The notes: generated by a model from the sequence alone, not told the origin. A stretch of 64,000 nt of DNA from Candidatus Gastranaerophilales bacterium (GCA_944325785.1 CALVBN010000003.1:1-64000), one strand, 5' to 3'. Shown: positions 1-8,716, numbered from the stretch's first letter. Made by a program: numbers and translations.

Positions 1-90
1 TCATACCGGCTTCCTAACGTTCAGAATGGTTTCTACTGTCTGCTGCGGTGTTTGGTTGGAATTGTCCAGCCAAAAGTTAGTAGGTTGGGC
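1..90 (-). pseudogene. C-terminal fragment of an unidentified protein
   Basis: A 29-codon open stretch ends with TGA exactly at the window edge and reads ...FWLDNSNQTPQQTVETIL... on the minus strand. It looks like genuine coding sequence, possibly the C-terminus of a P-loop kinase-type protein, but I cannot name the family. An in-frame TAA at 91-93 lies directly upstream, inside the perfect hairpin palindrome at 85-101, and no Met precedes it. It therefore looks like the tail of a broken gene. Confidence 0.3.
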
Positions 91-359
91 TTATAGCCCA
101 ACAATTAATTAGTTATGATTCTCTCCTCTACTATACAGACAAAATTTATCTTTATACATCTGCCCTGACCAGCAAAAGAGTAATTTGACCGGTTGCTGGG
201 TCAAATGGTCTGCTTGCTTCCTACCCCTCAAACCCACGCAAAATGCCGATTGCCCAAAATAATCGCACCATCTGCCCTACGCAAAACACTCACTTCAATA
301 CAACTGCTTAGCAGTACCGCCAGATTTAAATATGCGTAAATTGTGCATTTTTATATAAT
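91..359. other. Non-coding region with alternative hairpins
   Basis: No gene is visible. The stretch has a 10-bp direct repeat (catctgccct at 157-166 and 269-278) and two mutually exclusive pairings: 167-175 with 193-202, or 184-190 with 199-205 (tttgacc/ggtcaaa). It may be decayed coding DNA or a structured leader; nothing decides between these. Confidence 0.35.
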
Positions 360-392
360 AGAAGGGTGGGCGCAAAATGCGACCACCCTTCT
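360..392 (-). terminator. Hairpin downstream of tRNA-Ser
   Basis: A perfect 10-bp stem (agaagggtgg/ccacccttct) sits four bases beyond the 3' end of the minus-strand tRNA. The sequence after it on the minus strand is U/A-rich rather than a clean U run. Confidence 0.5.
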
Positions 393-395
393 ATA

Positions 396-482
396 CAGAG
401 GGGATGGGATTCGAACCCACGGTGGAATTGCTCCCACACAACCTTTCCAAGATTGCACCTTAAACCTCTCGGACACCCCTCT
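396..482 (-). tRNA. tRNA-Ser(GGA)
   Basis: The minus strand folds as a class II tRNA. The acceptor stem is agagggg/cccctct, the anticodon stem caatc/ggttg has the loop TTGGAAA (anticodon GGA), a long variable arm follows, and the T loop reads GGGTTCGAATCCC. The discriminator is G and no CCA is encoded. It reads UCC and UCU codons. Confidence 0.95.
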
Positions 483-654
483 TTGGTTCTTTTTATATTA
501 TACATTAGAGATAATTTATTGCAAATATTAACACTCTACAACTAAAGTTGTACATCATTTGCATAAAATAATCATCTATTCTTATGATTTATTTTATTTT
601 TAATATTGTTAATCTATATTTGTAAAGTTATCTGAGAATATAGAAAGGAATAGT

Positions 655-1257
655 ATGGCAAAAATTAACAATGTAGGTTTAAACCTGGGTCAGAAAATTG
701 CTAATCCGTTCAAGACATCTCGCAATTCAACAACGAATCCGTTCAAATACTCAAATTTTGAAGGAAACACTTTGCAATTTGAATACGCTGATGTTTTTGA
801 AGGAGCAAAACACAGCGCAAGCAACAACAAGTTAAAAATGATTACATCTTCTGTAGCAGGAAGCATGACAAAATTACGCTCAAGCATCACAGAACCGATT
901 GTAAATTTCGTAAACAGAGTTAAAGAAGGAATGTCTAATGCTTGGGATTATGCAAAAAATACCAATGTTTCTGATTTAGCAGGTGTTAAAGCTATCAACA
1001 AAGTTATGAATGCTGACATCCTTGATATAGGCAAAGGTATCGGAAGTTCTATCTCCGGCATGGGCAAAGGTATTGCTTCCAAAATGGCATTTTTAAATAC
1101 AGATGTTACTGATATAGGCAAAGGGCTTTCTGATAAGTGGAATTCATTAATCAGCAAAGTTCACACTAATAAAATTAACAAAGATACTTCAGTTGACGAA
1201 TTAAAAGCTATGTGGGAAGCAGAAATTGCTGCTTCTGCAAGCAAGGAGGCTGCATAA
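655..1257 (+). CDS. Hypothetical protein with NPF motifs (200 aa)
   Basis: I do not recognise this protein. It has no signal peptide and no membrane helix. The N-terminal 50 residues carry two ANPF/TNPF motifs and an aromatic-acidic stretch (FEYADVFEG). The middle has three related segments built on DIGKGxxxxxSGMGKG or DIGKGLSDKW, which suggests internal duplication of an amphipathic helix. The C-terminus is Ala/Glu-rich. The start at 655 has a GAAAGGA ribosome site six to eight bases upstream. The stop overlaps the next start by one base, so the two genes should be translated together. A 13-base motif upstream (540-552) recurs before the flagellin gene. Confidence 0.75.
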   Translation: MAKINNVGLNLGQKIANPFKTSRNSTTNPFKYSNFEGNTLQFEYADVFEGAKHSASNNKLKMITSSVAGSMTKLRSSITEPIVNFVNRVKEGMSNAWDYAKNTNVSDLAGVKAINKVMNADILDIGKGIGSSISGMGKGIASKMAFLNTDVTDIGKGLSDKWNSLISKVHTNKINKDTSVDELKAMWEAEIAASASKEAA

Positions 1258-1613
1258 TGAATAGAAACGTTGCAGAAATTATCGACGCTCTTGCAGCTCA
1301 TCAGGATCATGCTTCTATCGAAGTTTTAGAAGAATTAGGAACAAATTCTCCGGACAATGAAGTGAGAGAATATACTTCGCGCGCTCTGGTAAGAAAAAAT
1401 GTTCATGATTCTTTAAAAATTGTTATCATCAATCAAGGAAAAGGCATCAATGACCTTTCTCCGGCAGTTGCAATGAGTACAATTAACGAAATTTTAGCAT
1501 TAAAAGACAAATCTGAAGTTATAAAGATTTTGGACGACACAATTAACATGCATTCAGACGAAGCTGTTAAAGAAAACGCACGTTCTGTAAAATCTTTACT
1601 TGCTTTAAGCTAA
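1257..1613 (+). CDS. Hypothetical HEAT-like helical protein (118 aa)
   Basis: The start is ATG 1257, preceded by a strong AAGGAGG at 1243-1249 and overlapping the upstream stop (TAATG). The protein begins MNRNVAEIIDALAAHQDHAS and is entirely predicted helix, with Leu/Ala spacing like two to three short HEAT/ARM-type helical hairpins (SIEVLEELG..., STINEILALKDKSEVIKIL...). No enzyme motif is visible. It probably acts with the product of the preceding gene, since the two form a closed operon ending in a strong terminator. I cannot assign a function. Confidence 0.75.
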   Translation: MNRNVAEIIDALAAHQDHASIEVLEELGTNSPDNEVREYTSRALVRKNVHDSLKIVIINQGKGINDLSPAVAMSTINEILALKDKSEVIKILDDTINMHSDEAVKENARSVKSLLALS

Positions 1614-1646
1614 TTTAAGCTAAAAAATAATAAATATATGCAAAAA

Positions 1647-1674
1647 AAAGCTCTTGTTTTTACAAGAGCTTTTT
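1647..1674 (+). terminator. Rho-independent terminator
   Basis: An AAAAGCTCTTG/CAAGAGCTTTT stem with a short T-rich loop and flanking A/T runs lies 34 bases after the stop of the two-gene operon. It could work in both directions. Confidence 0.85.
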
Positions 1675-1682
1675 AATTTATC

Positions 1683-1715
1683 AAAAAGAGTCTAGCTGCA
1701 GCTAAACTCTTTTTT
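1683..1715 (-). terminator. Terminator of the autotransporter gene
   Basis: The aaaaagagt/actcttttt stem encloses a second palindrome (tagctgcagcta). It lies five bases past the stop of the minus-strand gene and has T runs on both strands. Confidence 0.75.
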
Positions 1716-1719
1716 AAAC

Positions 1720-4700
1720 TTATTTCCCAAGAAGGAAATTAAACCCGAGCTGGAAGCCAACACCTGTTCTTCCGACATTTCTAAATACAGTTTGGAAATA
1801 GCCGGCGAATCTGTCAGTAAATCTCTTAGTGAAACCAAATCCGTACTGGATATAGCCTCTATCCATATAAAGGTGCGGCAAATCAACATTACCAGCTCTG
1901 CCTCCAACAGCACCGTTTAAGTTATACATATACTGAATAGTGGCATATATGCTAAATGTTTCTTTTTCCCAGATTAAGTTCAAGCCCGGAGCTAAGTTAA
2001 TACCGTTCAAGATACCGGACATCATGCCCATCTGGCCAAAGTCAGAGTGCCAGTTTTGCTGTCCAAAGAAATTATATGCCAATAGCAAGTTAGGTTGTAA
2101 AACCCAATCTCTATGGAATCTCCAGTTATATGCAGCTTTGGTAGCAGCGCCTGCAAAGTAGTTAAATGTATTATCAGTATGTCCTGCAATATCTAAGCTG
2201 TTTTGATATACGCCGCCGTAGATTAAACCTCCGATTATGAAGTTATTTTTATACCAGGTTCCTAAGAAACCAGCCTGTCCGCCATTTTGATAAGCGCCCA
2301 AACCTGAGTAATACTGGTGAGCTCCGTTGTATCCGATATAAGCCGTCGGCATAAATTTCCATCCGTGCTTAAGTTCTTTTAAACCGAAGTCGGCACCGAT
2401 TAATGTACCATAAGCATTGTTTCCGACATTATTTAAGCCCTGGCTCATTTGCAGAGTTTCAAATGTTCCATACATTTTTACCCACAGCCCGCCGTCTTTG
2501 CGTGAATATTGATAAGGTGCGTATTGAGGCATTGTAGCGGCGTATCTGTTTGCCATCATACCCGTATAAGCAGTACCTCCGTCTTCTTCTTTAAAGCTTG
2601 GAAGGAGCATTGAGTGATTGAATAACATATCATCAATAGCCAGCTGGTTCATCCATTGAGCAAGTGTTGTGACCTGTCCTCTGTATACCTGCGGATTGAA
2701 TCTTGTTAAATCCATTGTATAATTTCCGCCGAGTCCGCCGGTATTATTCAGCCTGTACCATCCGATAGGCGTAAAGATTTCTTTATCAGTTTCAGTAAAG
2801 TTTACGTTGCCTTCTAATGTATTGTAGTTAAAAATTCGTCCGAGATTAATATGCTTATCAATCGGCGCATCCCAGCCGAATATGTCTCCTCCGAGATTCC
2901 AGTCCGAAATATTAATTGTTGCGGACTCAGAGTCAGATGCGTTACGGATAACATCCGCAAAGAAACGGTCCGCATCATTATATCCTTCTCCGTTGCTTCT
3001 GCCGTAGACATCAAGAGTAAAATCGCCTTGATTGTCGCCTGTGGTTCCGATATTCATACTAGAAGTTAACGTATAATCTTCTATTGCATTATTTAGTCCA
3101 ATTAATGATCCGGAATGGTTCAAGTTTGTCATGTTGAACCCGTTATCAAAAGAAACAAACTTTGAAGTACTGTCTACATTCAAATCCCCGCCCTGCAGAA
3201 TTGAAGCATCTATAGCAGAAAGCGTAGAATTATTTGTTACATTGACTTCACCGCTTGTAACTTCACTCATGACATTATCAAGTATAATATTAGAATTTGA
3301 ATCAATATTTGTAGTTCCGCCATATTGTTGAAGAGCAGATGTACTGTCATTTACCATGTTCGTTGCATTAACAGTGCCTCCCCAGTTTCGGATTAACCCG
3401 CTCCACTTATCGTTTTGAGAAGGATCAGCATTTCCGCCGTTGAGGTTAAAAACTGTATTCGCATTAGTTTCAAGTGTCGCACCCCTTTGGATATCAACAA
3501 CAACTTCATTTTTTATGTTACTGGGGTCTTGAATTTCCAGTACAGAATTTTCAAGCAAGTTAAGATAACCTGTATTAGCAGTTATATTAGTTGCATTCTG
3601 CGGATCTGTCATACCGTAATTAAGCGTACCGCCGTTTAGTGTTGTTGTTCCGTCTAATGTGTCGTTGTCATCTACACCAACTACACCGCCTGTTGTTATA
3701 TCTATATTTGCACTATTTGAAACATTTAATGCAACCTCATTTTGAATAGCACTGCTTATGCCATTATTGTTAGTTCCTACAGTTACGGTTCCGCCCGTAA
3801 CATTAAGAGTTCCAGTATTTGCTTGTATAAAACTTGTTGTAGTATCTTGAACACTTCCATCAACACTTAAAGAGCCTCCATTTAGAGTCAAACCTCCATC
3901 CCAATCATCAGCGCTATTAAGTGTTGCACTACCGCCATTTACATTTAGAACTGACGTTGAATCAATACTTGTTGTAACATCACCTGTAATTTGGCTTCCT
4001 GTTGCGAGATTGAAGTTTTGGTTTACTAAGTCCAAAGTACCGCCGGTTGCATTAATAGCACCATTTGTTACACCATTAACTGTAAGCTTACCAGACTCAA
4101 GATTAACTGTACCATTCCAAGTGTCGCCGGTGTTGAGTGTTACATCTCCGCCTTCAACAGTTAAAGAAGAACCTGTTGCAATATTTGTAACTATAGCTTC
4201 TGCAACCTTGCTTCCGCTTGTAATATCTAAATTCCCGTTATTTATAATATTGAGATTACCGCCGTTCGTATCATCTGTATATAAAGCACCATTTCCTGTA
4301 TTAGGATCTCTGCTGTCTACATTAAGCGTGCCTCCGGCTATAGTGACGCTTCCCAGCCAATTATCATTATCATCTAAGGTGTATTCACTTCCGGCTACTA
4401 TTGTATAATTAGCACCGTCATCAATTTGGGTTACAACTTCTTTTGCAATAGAACTTCCTTCTGCAAGAGTAAAATCTCCGGATATATCCAGAGTACCACT
4501 TGTAGCAATAATCTTACCATAAGAATTCAGACCTTCGACTGTCAAAGTACTATCAGCATTTGATAAGTTAATAGTTCCTGCCCAAGTATCATCAGAGTTT
4601 AATACAGCATTTCCTCCGTTTAACGTCAAAGAGGAACCGCTGTTTATAATGGTATTAACTTCTGCACTTATGGAACTATCCGTTCCTAAAACAAGGTTTC

Positions 4701-6009
4701 CGATTGCTTGTGTTGTAGCTGTGCTATCTGTACCTATATTTAAATTAGTATTCTCGCCTGAAACTTTTAAAGAGCCTGTGCTAGGATTGTTCGTTGTATT
4801 CCAGTTAAGAGTACCTCCGCTGATTGTTGATTCGCCTCCGAAAAATGTTCCGGTTACAGTGGTTACAGCATTTGTACCTGATTGTGTGTAAGTACCGGTA
4901 TATCCGGATGCATCACCGGCAAGATTTACTGTTCCATTGTTAATGATTCCGCCACTTCCGGTAATATTTGATGTTGCAAGAACATCATTTGTTCCGTCAA
5001 AAGTCCAGCTGTTAGTTGTATGGATATCACTGCCGAAAGAATTTTCTCCGGCTGTAGTAACAGTTCCTGCATTATAAATACTATTTGAAGCAGTTTCAGT
5101 TTTTGCATCAAACTTTACATCAGTCAAACTGGCGTTACCGATATTATATATAGCCCCGCCCTTTTCAGCAGAATTTCCCGTAAAAGTTCCGCCATTTAGT
5201 GTAAGTTTCCCTGTATTATAAATCGCACCGCCGTTGTCTTTAGCGATATTACCGCTAAAAGTAGCGCCACTGCCTATTGTTAAATCTGTATTTGTACTTG
5301 ATATTGCACCGCCACTTCCATTTTTAGATTCATTTTCGCTAAAAGTAGCATAACTGCCTATTGTTGCAGTTGCACCGCCGATATTATTTATAGAGATACC
5401 ACCGCCGGAATTATTTGAAGTATTATTTGATACATTCAAATAATCTCCAATTGTTGTTTGGGTATTCTCTACATACATTGCACCGCCGAACGCCAAATTA
5501 CCGTTATTAGTGCTATTACCGGAAAAGTTTACATGATCACCTATCGCCAGAGATGTTGCATTACTTCCGCCATTAGGATCACCTATATATAGAGCTCCGC
5601 CGGCACCGCCGGAATTATCACTTTTTTCAGCAGTTTTATTACCAACAAAAGACGTATAGTCACCGATACTAACGCTGGAACCGGATGCATAACTGTATAT
5701 TGCACCACCGCCACCCCAGCTCTGAGAATTATGATTGCCTTCAAAAGTCGTATGAGAGTCTTCAGTACCATTAGTTATAGTCAATGTACCAGAATTATAA
5801 ATACCTCCGCTAAACCCTCCAGAATTGTTTGTAAAAGTAGAATTTTCTATAGTTAAAGTATTTCCAGAAGTATTAACAGCAACACCAGCACCATTAGGCG
5901 CACCGACTTGATTGCTTATCGTCTGCTTGGTTATACTGTCATCCGCTTTTGCAGACAAAACAGCCATGCTACAAAGCAATAGTGCAGAAATCAATCTTTT
6001 TTTATTCAT
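1720..6009 (-). CDS. Pmp-like autotransporter/adhesin (1429 aa)
   Basis: A large surface protein. It has a signal peptide (MNKKRLISALLLCSMAVLSAKA, cut before DD). About 300 residues of polymorphic-outer-membrane-protein repeats follow, built on GGAIY.SGTLTI, FxGN and GGAMYV units. A long Asn/Gly/Thr-rich beta-helix passenger (GGTLNV, LNGGxATLNSxDxWxG repeats) runs to about residue 1100. The last 280 residues look like an autotransporter beta-barrel (WVKMYGTFE..., YIGYNGAHQYYSG, final FNFLLGK). That C-terminal part is clearly homologous to the protein at 21538-25986. The start is supported by GGAG eight bases upstream. It is monocistronic, between its own terminator and a repeat-rich spacer. 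The passenger is probably exposed at the cell surface; the ligand is unknown. Confidence 0.85.
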   Translation of the reverse strand: MNKKRLISALLLCSMAVLSAKADDSITKQTISNQVGAPNGAGVAVNTSGNTLTIENSTFTNNSGGFSGGIYNSGTLTITNGTEDSHTTFEGNHNSQSWGGGGAIYSYASGSSVSIGDYTSFVGNKTAEKSDNSGGAGGALYIGDPNGGSNATSLAIGDHVNFSGNSTNNGNLAFGGAMYVENTQTTIGDYLNVSNNTSNNSGGGISINNIGGATATIGSYATFSENESKNGSGGAISSTNTDLTIGSGATFSGNIAKDNGGAIYNTGKLTLNGGTFTGNSAEKGGAIYNIGNASLTDVKFDAKTETASNSIYNAGTVTTAGENSFGSDIHTTNSWTFDGTNDVLATSNITGSGGIINNGTVNLAGDASGYTGTYTQSGTNAVTTVTGTFFGGESTISGGTLNWNTTNNPSTGSLKVSGENTNLNIGTDSTATTQAIGNLVLGTDSSISAEVNTIINSGSSLTLNGGNAVLNSDDTWAGTINLSNADSTLTVEGLNSYGKIIATSGTLDISGDFTLAEGSSIAKEVVTQIDDGANYTIVAGSEYTLDDNDNWLGSVTIAGGTLNVDSRDPNTGNGALYTDDTNGGNLNIINNGNLDITSGSKVAEAIVTNIATGSSLTVEGGDVTLNTGDTWNGTVNLESGKLTVNGVTNGAINATGGTLDLVNQNFNLATGSQITGDVTTSIDSTSVLNVNGGSATLNSADDWDGGLTLNGGSLSVDGSVQDTTTSFIQANTGTLNVTGGTVTVGTNNNGISSAIQNEVALNVSNSANIDITTGGVVGVDDNDTLDGTTTLNGGTLNYGMTDPQNATNITANTGYLNLLENSVLEIQDPSNIKNEVVVDIQRGATLETNANTVFNLNGGNADPSQNDKWSGLIRNWGGTVNATNMVNDSTSALQQYGGTTNIDSNSNIILDNVMSEVTSGEVNVTNNSTLSAIDASILQGGDLNVDSTSKFVSFDNGFNMTNLNHSGSLIGLNNAIEDYTLTSSMNIGTTGDNQGDFTLDVYGRSNGEGYNDADRFFADVIRNASDSESATINISDWNLGGDIFGWDAPIDKHINLGRIFNYNTLEGNVNFTETDKEIFTPIGWYRLNNTGGLGGNYTMDLTRFNPQVYRGQVTTLAQWMNQLAIDDMLFNHSMLLPSFKEEDGGTAYTGMMANRYAATMPQYAPYQYSRKDGGLWVKMYGTFETLQMSQGLNNVGNNAYGTLIGADFGLKELKHGWKFMPTAYIGYNGAHQYYSGLGAYQNGGQAGFLGTWYKNNFIIGGLIYGGVYQNSLDIAGHTDNTFNYFAGAATKAAYNWRFHRDWVLQPNLLLAYNFFGQQNWHSDFGQMGMMSGILNGINLAPGLNLIWEKETFSIYATIQYMYNLNGAVGGRAGNVDLPHLYMDRGYIQYGFGFTKRFTDRFAGYFQTVFRNVGRTGVGFQLGFNFLLGK

Positions 6010-6205
6010 ACAGACTCCGTTAATTTGTTACTTAATTCCCTCTATTTTATATTATCAAAAATACCGCGCAGAACGTTAGCATGTAACAAAAATGTTACAT
6101 AAATAATTTGTTTTTGGCTTGCAGTCAGCGGTGTGCAATTTTTGTACACTAAGGCGTCTTACAGAGGGGTAAATGTAATTGTTGGGCGTCACAACTCCAA
6201 GTTTC

Positions 6206-6242
6206 GCGTCATTCAGAGGCTCGTAAGAGCCGAAGAATCTCT
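6206..6242 (+). repeat. 37-bp dispersed repeat, copy 1
   Basis: This sequence is identical over 37 bases to 47163-47199. It contains the small hairpin ggctcgtaagagcc, and both copies are followed by cgcttcac and CTCAC heptamers. Confidence 0.85.
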
Positions 6243-6329
6243 AATTCTTCGCTTCACTCCTCACCCTTCACCAAAGTATATGAGAATCATCGGACTCACC
6301 AAATAACTGTTTTCGTCTTCTGAATGACG
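6207..6329. repeat. MITE-like segment with inverted ends
   Basis: The segment begins cgtcattcag (6207-6216) and ends with its exact reverse complement (6320-6329). The ends are ten-base inverted repeats about 120 bp apart with no coding capacity inside. No target-site duplication is obvious. Confidence 0.4.
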
Positions 6330-6571
6330 GTTGGGAGGTCAAACGCCAAGTTTGGCACACTCCCTCACCCCCTGTGGGAGAGGGTTGAATTTCAAGTTGA
6401 GCAATAGCGAAACTTAGAAATTCGGGAGAGGTCTTTTTATGTCCGGACATCTTGTAACACCCCATAAATGCAGATATGTAGCAGTGTACGAATTTTATTT
6501 GTGAAGTTTTCTTGGACAGCAGTGCCTAGCAGGAGAGGGGGGCGTTCCCTGCTAAATAGTAATATATGAAA

Positions 6572-7144
6572 TTAAAATTTCTCGCTGAATATTTCAAAGT
6601 ACCCTTGCGGGTGGTCGCAGACAGGACATTTGCAAGGAGCTTCTTTGCCTATCTGTACATGCCCGCATTTTCTGCATATCCACTGCGCGACCTCTTCTTT
6701 CTTAAACAGGCGCCCTTCCTTAAGCTCCTCCGCCAAAACTTCAAATCTATGAGCATGGTGCTTTTCTATATCTACTATTCCGGCAAAAAGGCGTGATATA
6801 TCATCAAAACCCTCTTCCTTTGCTGTCTGGGAAAAGTTTTTATAAAGAATTTCCCACTCCTCTCTCTCGCCCTTTGAGGCAGAAATCAAGTTCTCATATG
6901 TTCCCCCGAAAAAGAAAGGATAAGAGCCCGTAACCTCAAGGTGTTCGGCATTTGGAATATGTTTATAAAACAATTTGGCATGCTCCTGCTCGTTGGATGC
7001 CGTGTCCAAAAATATCTGGCTTATCTGCTCATACCCTTCTTGTTTGGCAACCTTTGCAAAAAATGTGTATCTGTTTCTTGCCTGTGACTCTCCCGCAAAC
7101 GCGTTTACAAGGCACTGTAATGTTTCTGAATTTTCTAGTTTCAT
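6572..7144 (-). CDS. Rubrerythrin (190 aa)
   Basis: A diiron peroxidase of anaerobes that reduces hydrogen peroxide in the cytoplasm using electrons from rubredoxin or NADH. The N-terminal ferritin-like four-helix domain carries the two ligand sets (GES around residue 19 and EQEH at 52-55, then DIEKHH near 128). The C-terminal rubredoxin-like domain has CRKCG and CPVC for a mononuclear Fe site. Length and domain order are those of classical rubrerythrin. ATG 7144 was chosen because AAAGGAG lies nine bases upstream; an upstream Met at 7216 has no ribosome site. It is a single gene and indicates an oxygen-sensitive, fermentative host. Confidence 0.93.
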   Translation of the reverse strand: MKLENSETLQCLVNAFAGESQARNRYTFFAKVAKQEGYEQISQIFLDTASNEQEHAKLFYKHIPNAEHLEVTGSYPFFFGGTYENLISASKGEREEWEILYKNFSQTAKEEGFDDISRLFAGIVDIEKHHAHRFEVLAEELKEGRLFKKEEVAQWICRKCGHVQIGKEAPCKCPVCDHPQGYFEIFSEKF

Positions 7145-7350
7145 TTCCGTAATCTCCTTTATGTATAAATAAAAGTACACAAACCAAAGCTTTATTTTTA
7201 CTCCCCGATTTACCATGACAGACAGGTTATTTTCTCAAACTTAAGTTATAGAAATTTTAAAAAATATCAATAAAAATGCAGAAAGTGCCGGTTAAAAGCA
7301 TTATAAATACTAAATAATACACCAAACGGAGGATTCTATAACTAAAGTTG

Positions 7351-7377
7351 TAAAGTTCTTTTTTATCTTGCCGTTAA
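7351..7377 (+). promoter_or_regulatory. Sigma-28 (FliA) promoter of flagellin
   Basis: TAAAGTTC, an 11-base spacer, then GCCGTTAA. This matches the sigma-28 consensus TAAAGTTT-N11-GCCGATAA at all but two positions and lies about 40 bases before the flagellin start. The sigma factor that would read it, fliA, is at 10442-11257. Confidence 0.85.
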
Positions 7378-7418
7378 ATCATGCAGAAAGGCAAATAAAT
7401 TATTGAAAGGAATTTATT

Positions 7419-8507
7419 ATGACAGCGACATCAACAATTACAATTAACACCAACTTGGCGTCATTAACCTGTCAATCTTACCTTAGAGATGCTACTAAGG
7501 GTATGAACACAGCAATGGAGAGATTATCAACGGGCTTCCGGATTAACTCTGCAGCTGATGACGCAGCCGGCTACGCAGTATCTGCCGGAATGGAAGCTAA
7601 AATTAACGGTTACGACATTATTGAGACTAACGCTCAAATGGGTTTGGACATGTTAACAACTCAAGAAGGCGTCTTGGATATCATTAATGATTATCTGCAA
7701 AGAATTCGTGACTTGACTATGCAGGCAGCAAACGGAACTTACGGTTCAGCTTCATTAGATGCTATCGCAACAGAAGTTGTACAAAGAATGGATGAAATTA
7801 ACCGTTTATGCCAGATTACAGACTTTAATGATACATACCTTCTGGACGGTTCAAGAACAACAGATATTAACCTGCAGGTAGGTTTGTATTCAGACGCAAG
7901 ATGCGTTATAAAACTCGACGCATTCTTGTTTGCAAGTGCAGAAACAACATCATTGATGGGCTTTGATTCCACAACTAACGGGGGTTATATCAACTTGACA
8001 TCAAGCACTGCAGATGATACATATCAATATCGTGCAAGACAGCTGGATGCTGAAGGAAAACCTGTGACAAACGCTGCTGGTGAAGTTCAGTACCTTGCGG
8101 GCTCTTATGAATCAGCACTTGCTGCAGCGCTTGCAGAAAACGGAGTTATCACTGCAAATGACGGCGATGCAACTGTAAACGGACAGTTTACGATAACAGC
8201 TATGTGTGCCGCAATCTACAGAAATGACAGCTCTGCCCGCGAATTTATTGACTTTATAGATGATGCTATTGATAACGTATCTTTGAGGTCAACAAAAATA
8301 GGTGCTTATATGAACAGACTGGATTCAGCAATTGAATCTACCGATGTTCAGAGAGAAAACCTTGTTGAAGCTAATTCAACAATCAAGGATGCTGACGTTG
8401 CGACAGAATCTTCTAACTACATAAAATACCAGATTCTTCAGCAGTCAACAGCAACTCTGTTAGCAACTGCTAACCAGATGCCGTCAATCGCTTTGAACTT
8501 AATCTAA
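7419..8507 (+). CDS. fliC: Flagellin (362 aa)
   Basis: Filament subunit of the flagellum. The N-terminal D0/D1 helices (about 1-145) include the signature LSTGFRINSAADDAAGYAV and TTQEGVLDIINDYLQRIRDL. The C-terminal D1/D0 part (about 285-362) ends QILQQSTATLLATANQMPSIALNLI, close to the canonical QILQQAGTAMLAQANQ ending. The middle of about 130 residues is the short variable D2-type region exposed on the filament. ATG 7419 follows GAAAGGA, with a sigma-28 promoter upstream and a strong terminator downstream, so it is monocistronic and late-class. It is the only flagellin in the window. Confidence 0.97.
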   Translation: MTATSTITINTNLASLTCQSYLRDATKGMNTAMERLSTGFRINSAADDAAGYAVSAGMEAKINGYDIIETNAQMGLDMLTTQEGVLDIINDYLQRIRDLTMQAANGTYGSASLDAIATEVVQRMDEINRLCQITDFNDTYLLDGSRTTDINLQVGLYSDARCVIKLDAFLFASAETTSLMGFDSTTNGGYINLTSSTADDTYQYRARQLDAEGKPVTNAAGEVQYLAGSYESALAAALAENGVITANDGDATVNGQFTITAMCAAIYRNDSSAREFIDFIDDAIDNVSLRSTKIGAYMNRLDSAIESTDVQRENLVEANSTIKDADVATESSNYIKYQILQQSTATLLATANQMPSIALNLI

Positions 8508-8540
8508 TAAATTAATTAAGCAAATAATAATAGAGATAAT

Positions 8541-8594
8541 AAAGGTCCTTTCAATGACCCTCGGTGTTGTGCGCATCGGGGGTTTGCCTTTTTG
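8541..8594 (+). terminator. Terminator of flagellin
   Basis: A GC-rich hairpin pairs ccctcggtg with cgcatcggggg (with wobbles, loop ttgtg). It is extended by aaaggt/gccttt and followed by TTTTT, 33 bases after the stop. Confidence 0.75.
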
Positions 8595-8626
8595 AGGGTG
8601 AAGAGTGAAGGGTGAGGGGTGAAGGG
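8594..8626 (+). repeat. Heptamer-type G/A repeat (GGGTGAA family)
   Basis: Imperfect heptamers (gggtgaa, gagtgaa, gggtgag, gggtgaa) in tandem. The reverse complement (TTCACCC/CTCACCC) occurs again at 6250-6271 and 47205-47312, so this is a dispersed family. Confidence 0.6.
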
Positions 8627-8716
8627 CAGGAGATGAACTAACGAAACGTTACCGGTTTCTCTTAATTACTGTTTTTTATGAGTGAAGCATATGAACTTGA
8701 TATAACTTCTTCTCAA

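Larger units (their letters stand above)
6010..6571. other. Repeat-rich intergenic region
   Basis: No convincing gene is present. The stretch holds a 37-bp dispersed repeat, an inverted copy of its start, a solitary 12-mer of the GGGGTAAATG family (6164-6175), TTCACCC/CTCACCC heptamers (6250-6271), a GC-rich imperfect palindrome (6357-6383) and a hairpin tagcagg/cctgcta (6525-6556) just beyond rubrerythrin. It looks like a landing site for small non-coding elements. Confidence 0.6.

Noticed and set aside
343-531. 62-codon frame over tRNA-Ser
   Set aside because: It lies on the complement of a complete tRNA gene and its terminator.
4010-4408. 132-codon frame antisense to the first autotransporter
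   Set aside because: Val/Pro/Ser-rich mirror of Asn/Gly/Thr codons. The passenger on the other strand has a signal peptide and consistent repeats.
6268-6465. 65-codon minus-strand frame in the repeat region
   Set aside because: Its peptide (IQPSPTGGEGV, PSFRRRK) is translated repeat DNA of the kind seen in many spacers; no ribosome site.
7145-7216. Longer start for rubrerythrin
   Set aside because: Adds 24 residues unlike the family and lacks a ribosome site, while ATG 7144 has AAAGGAG.
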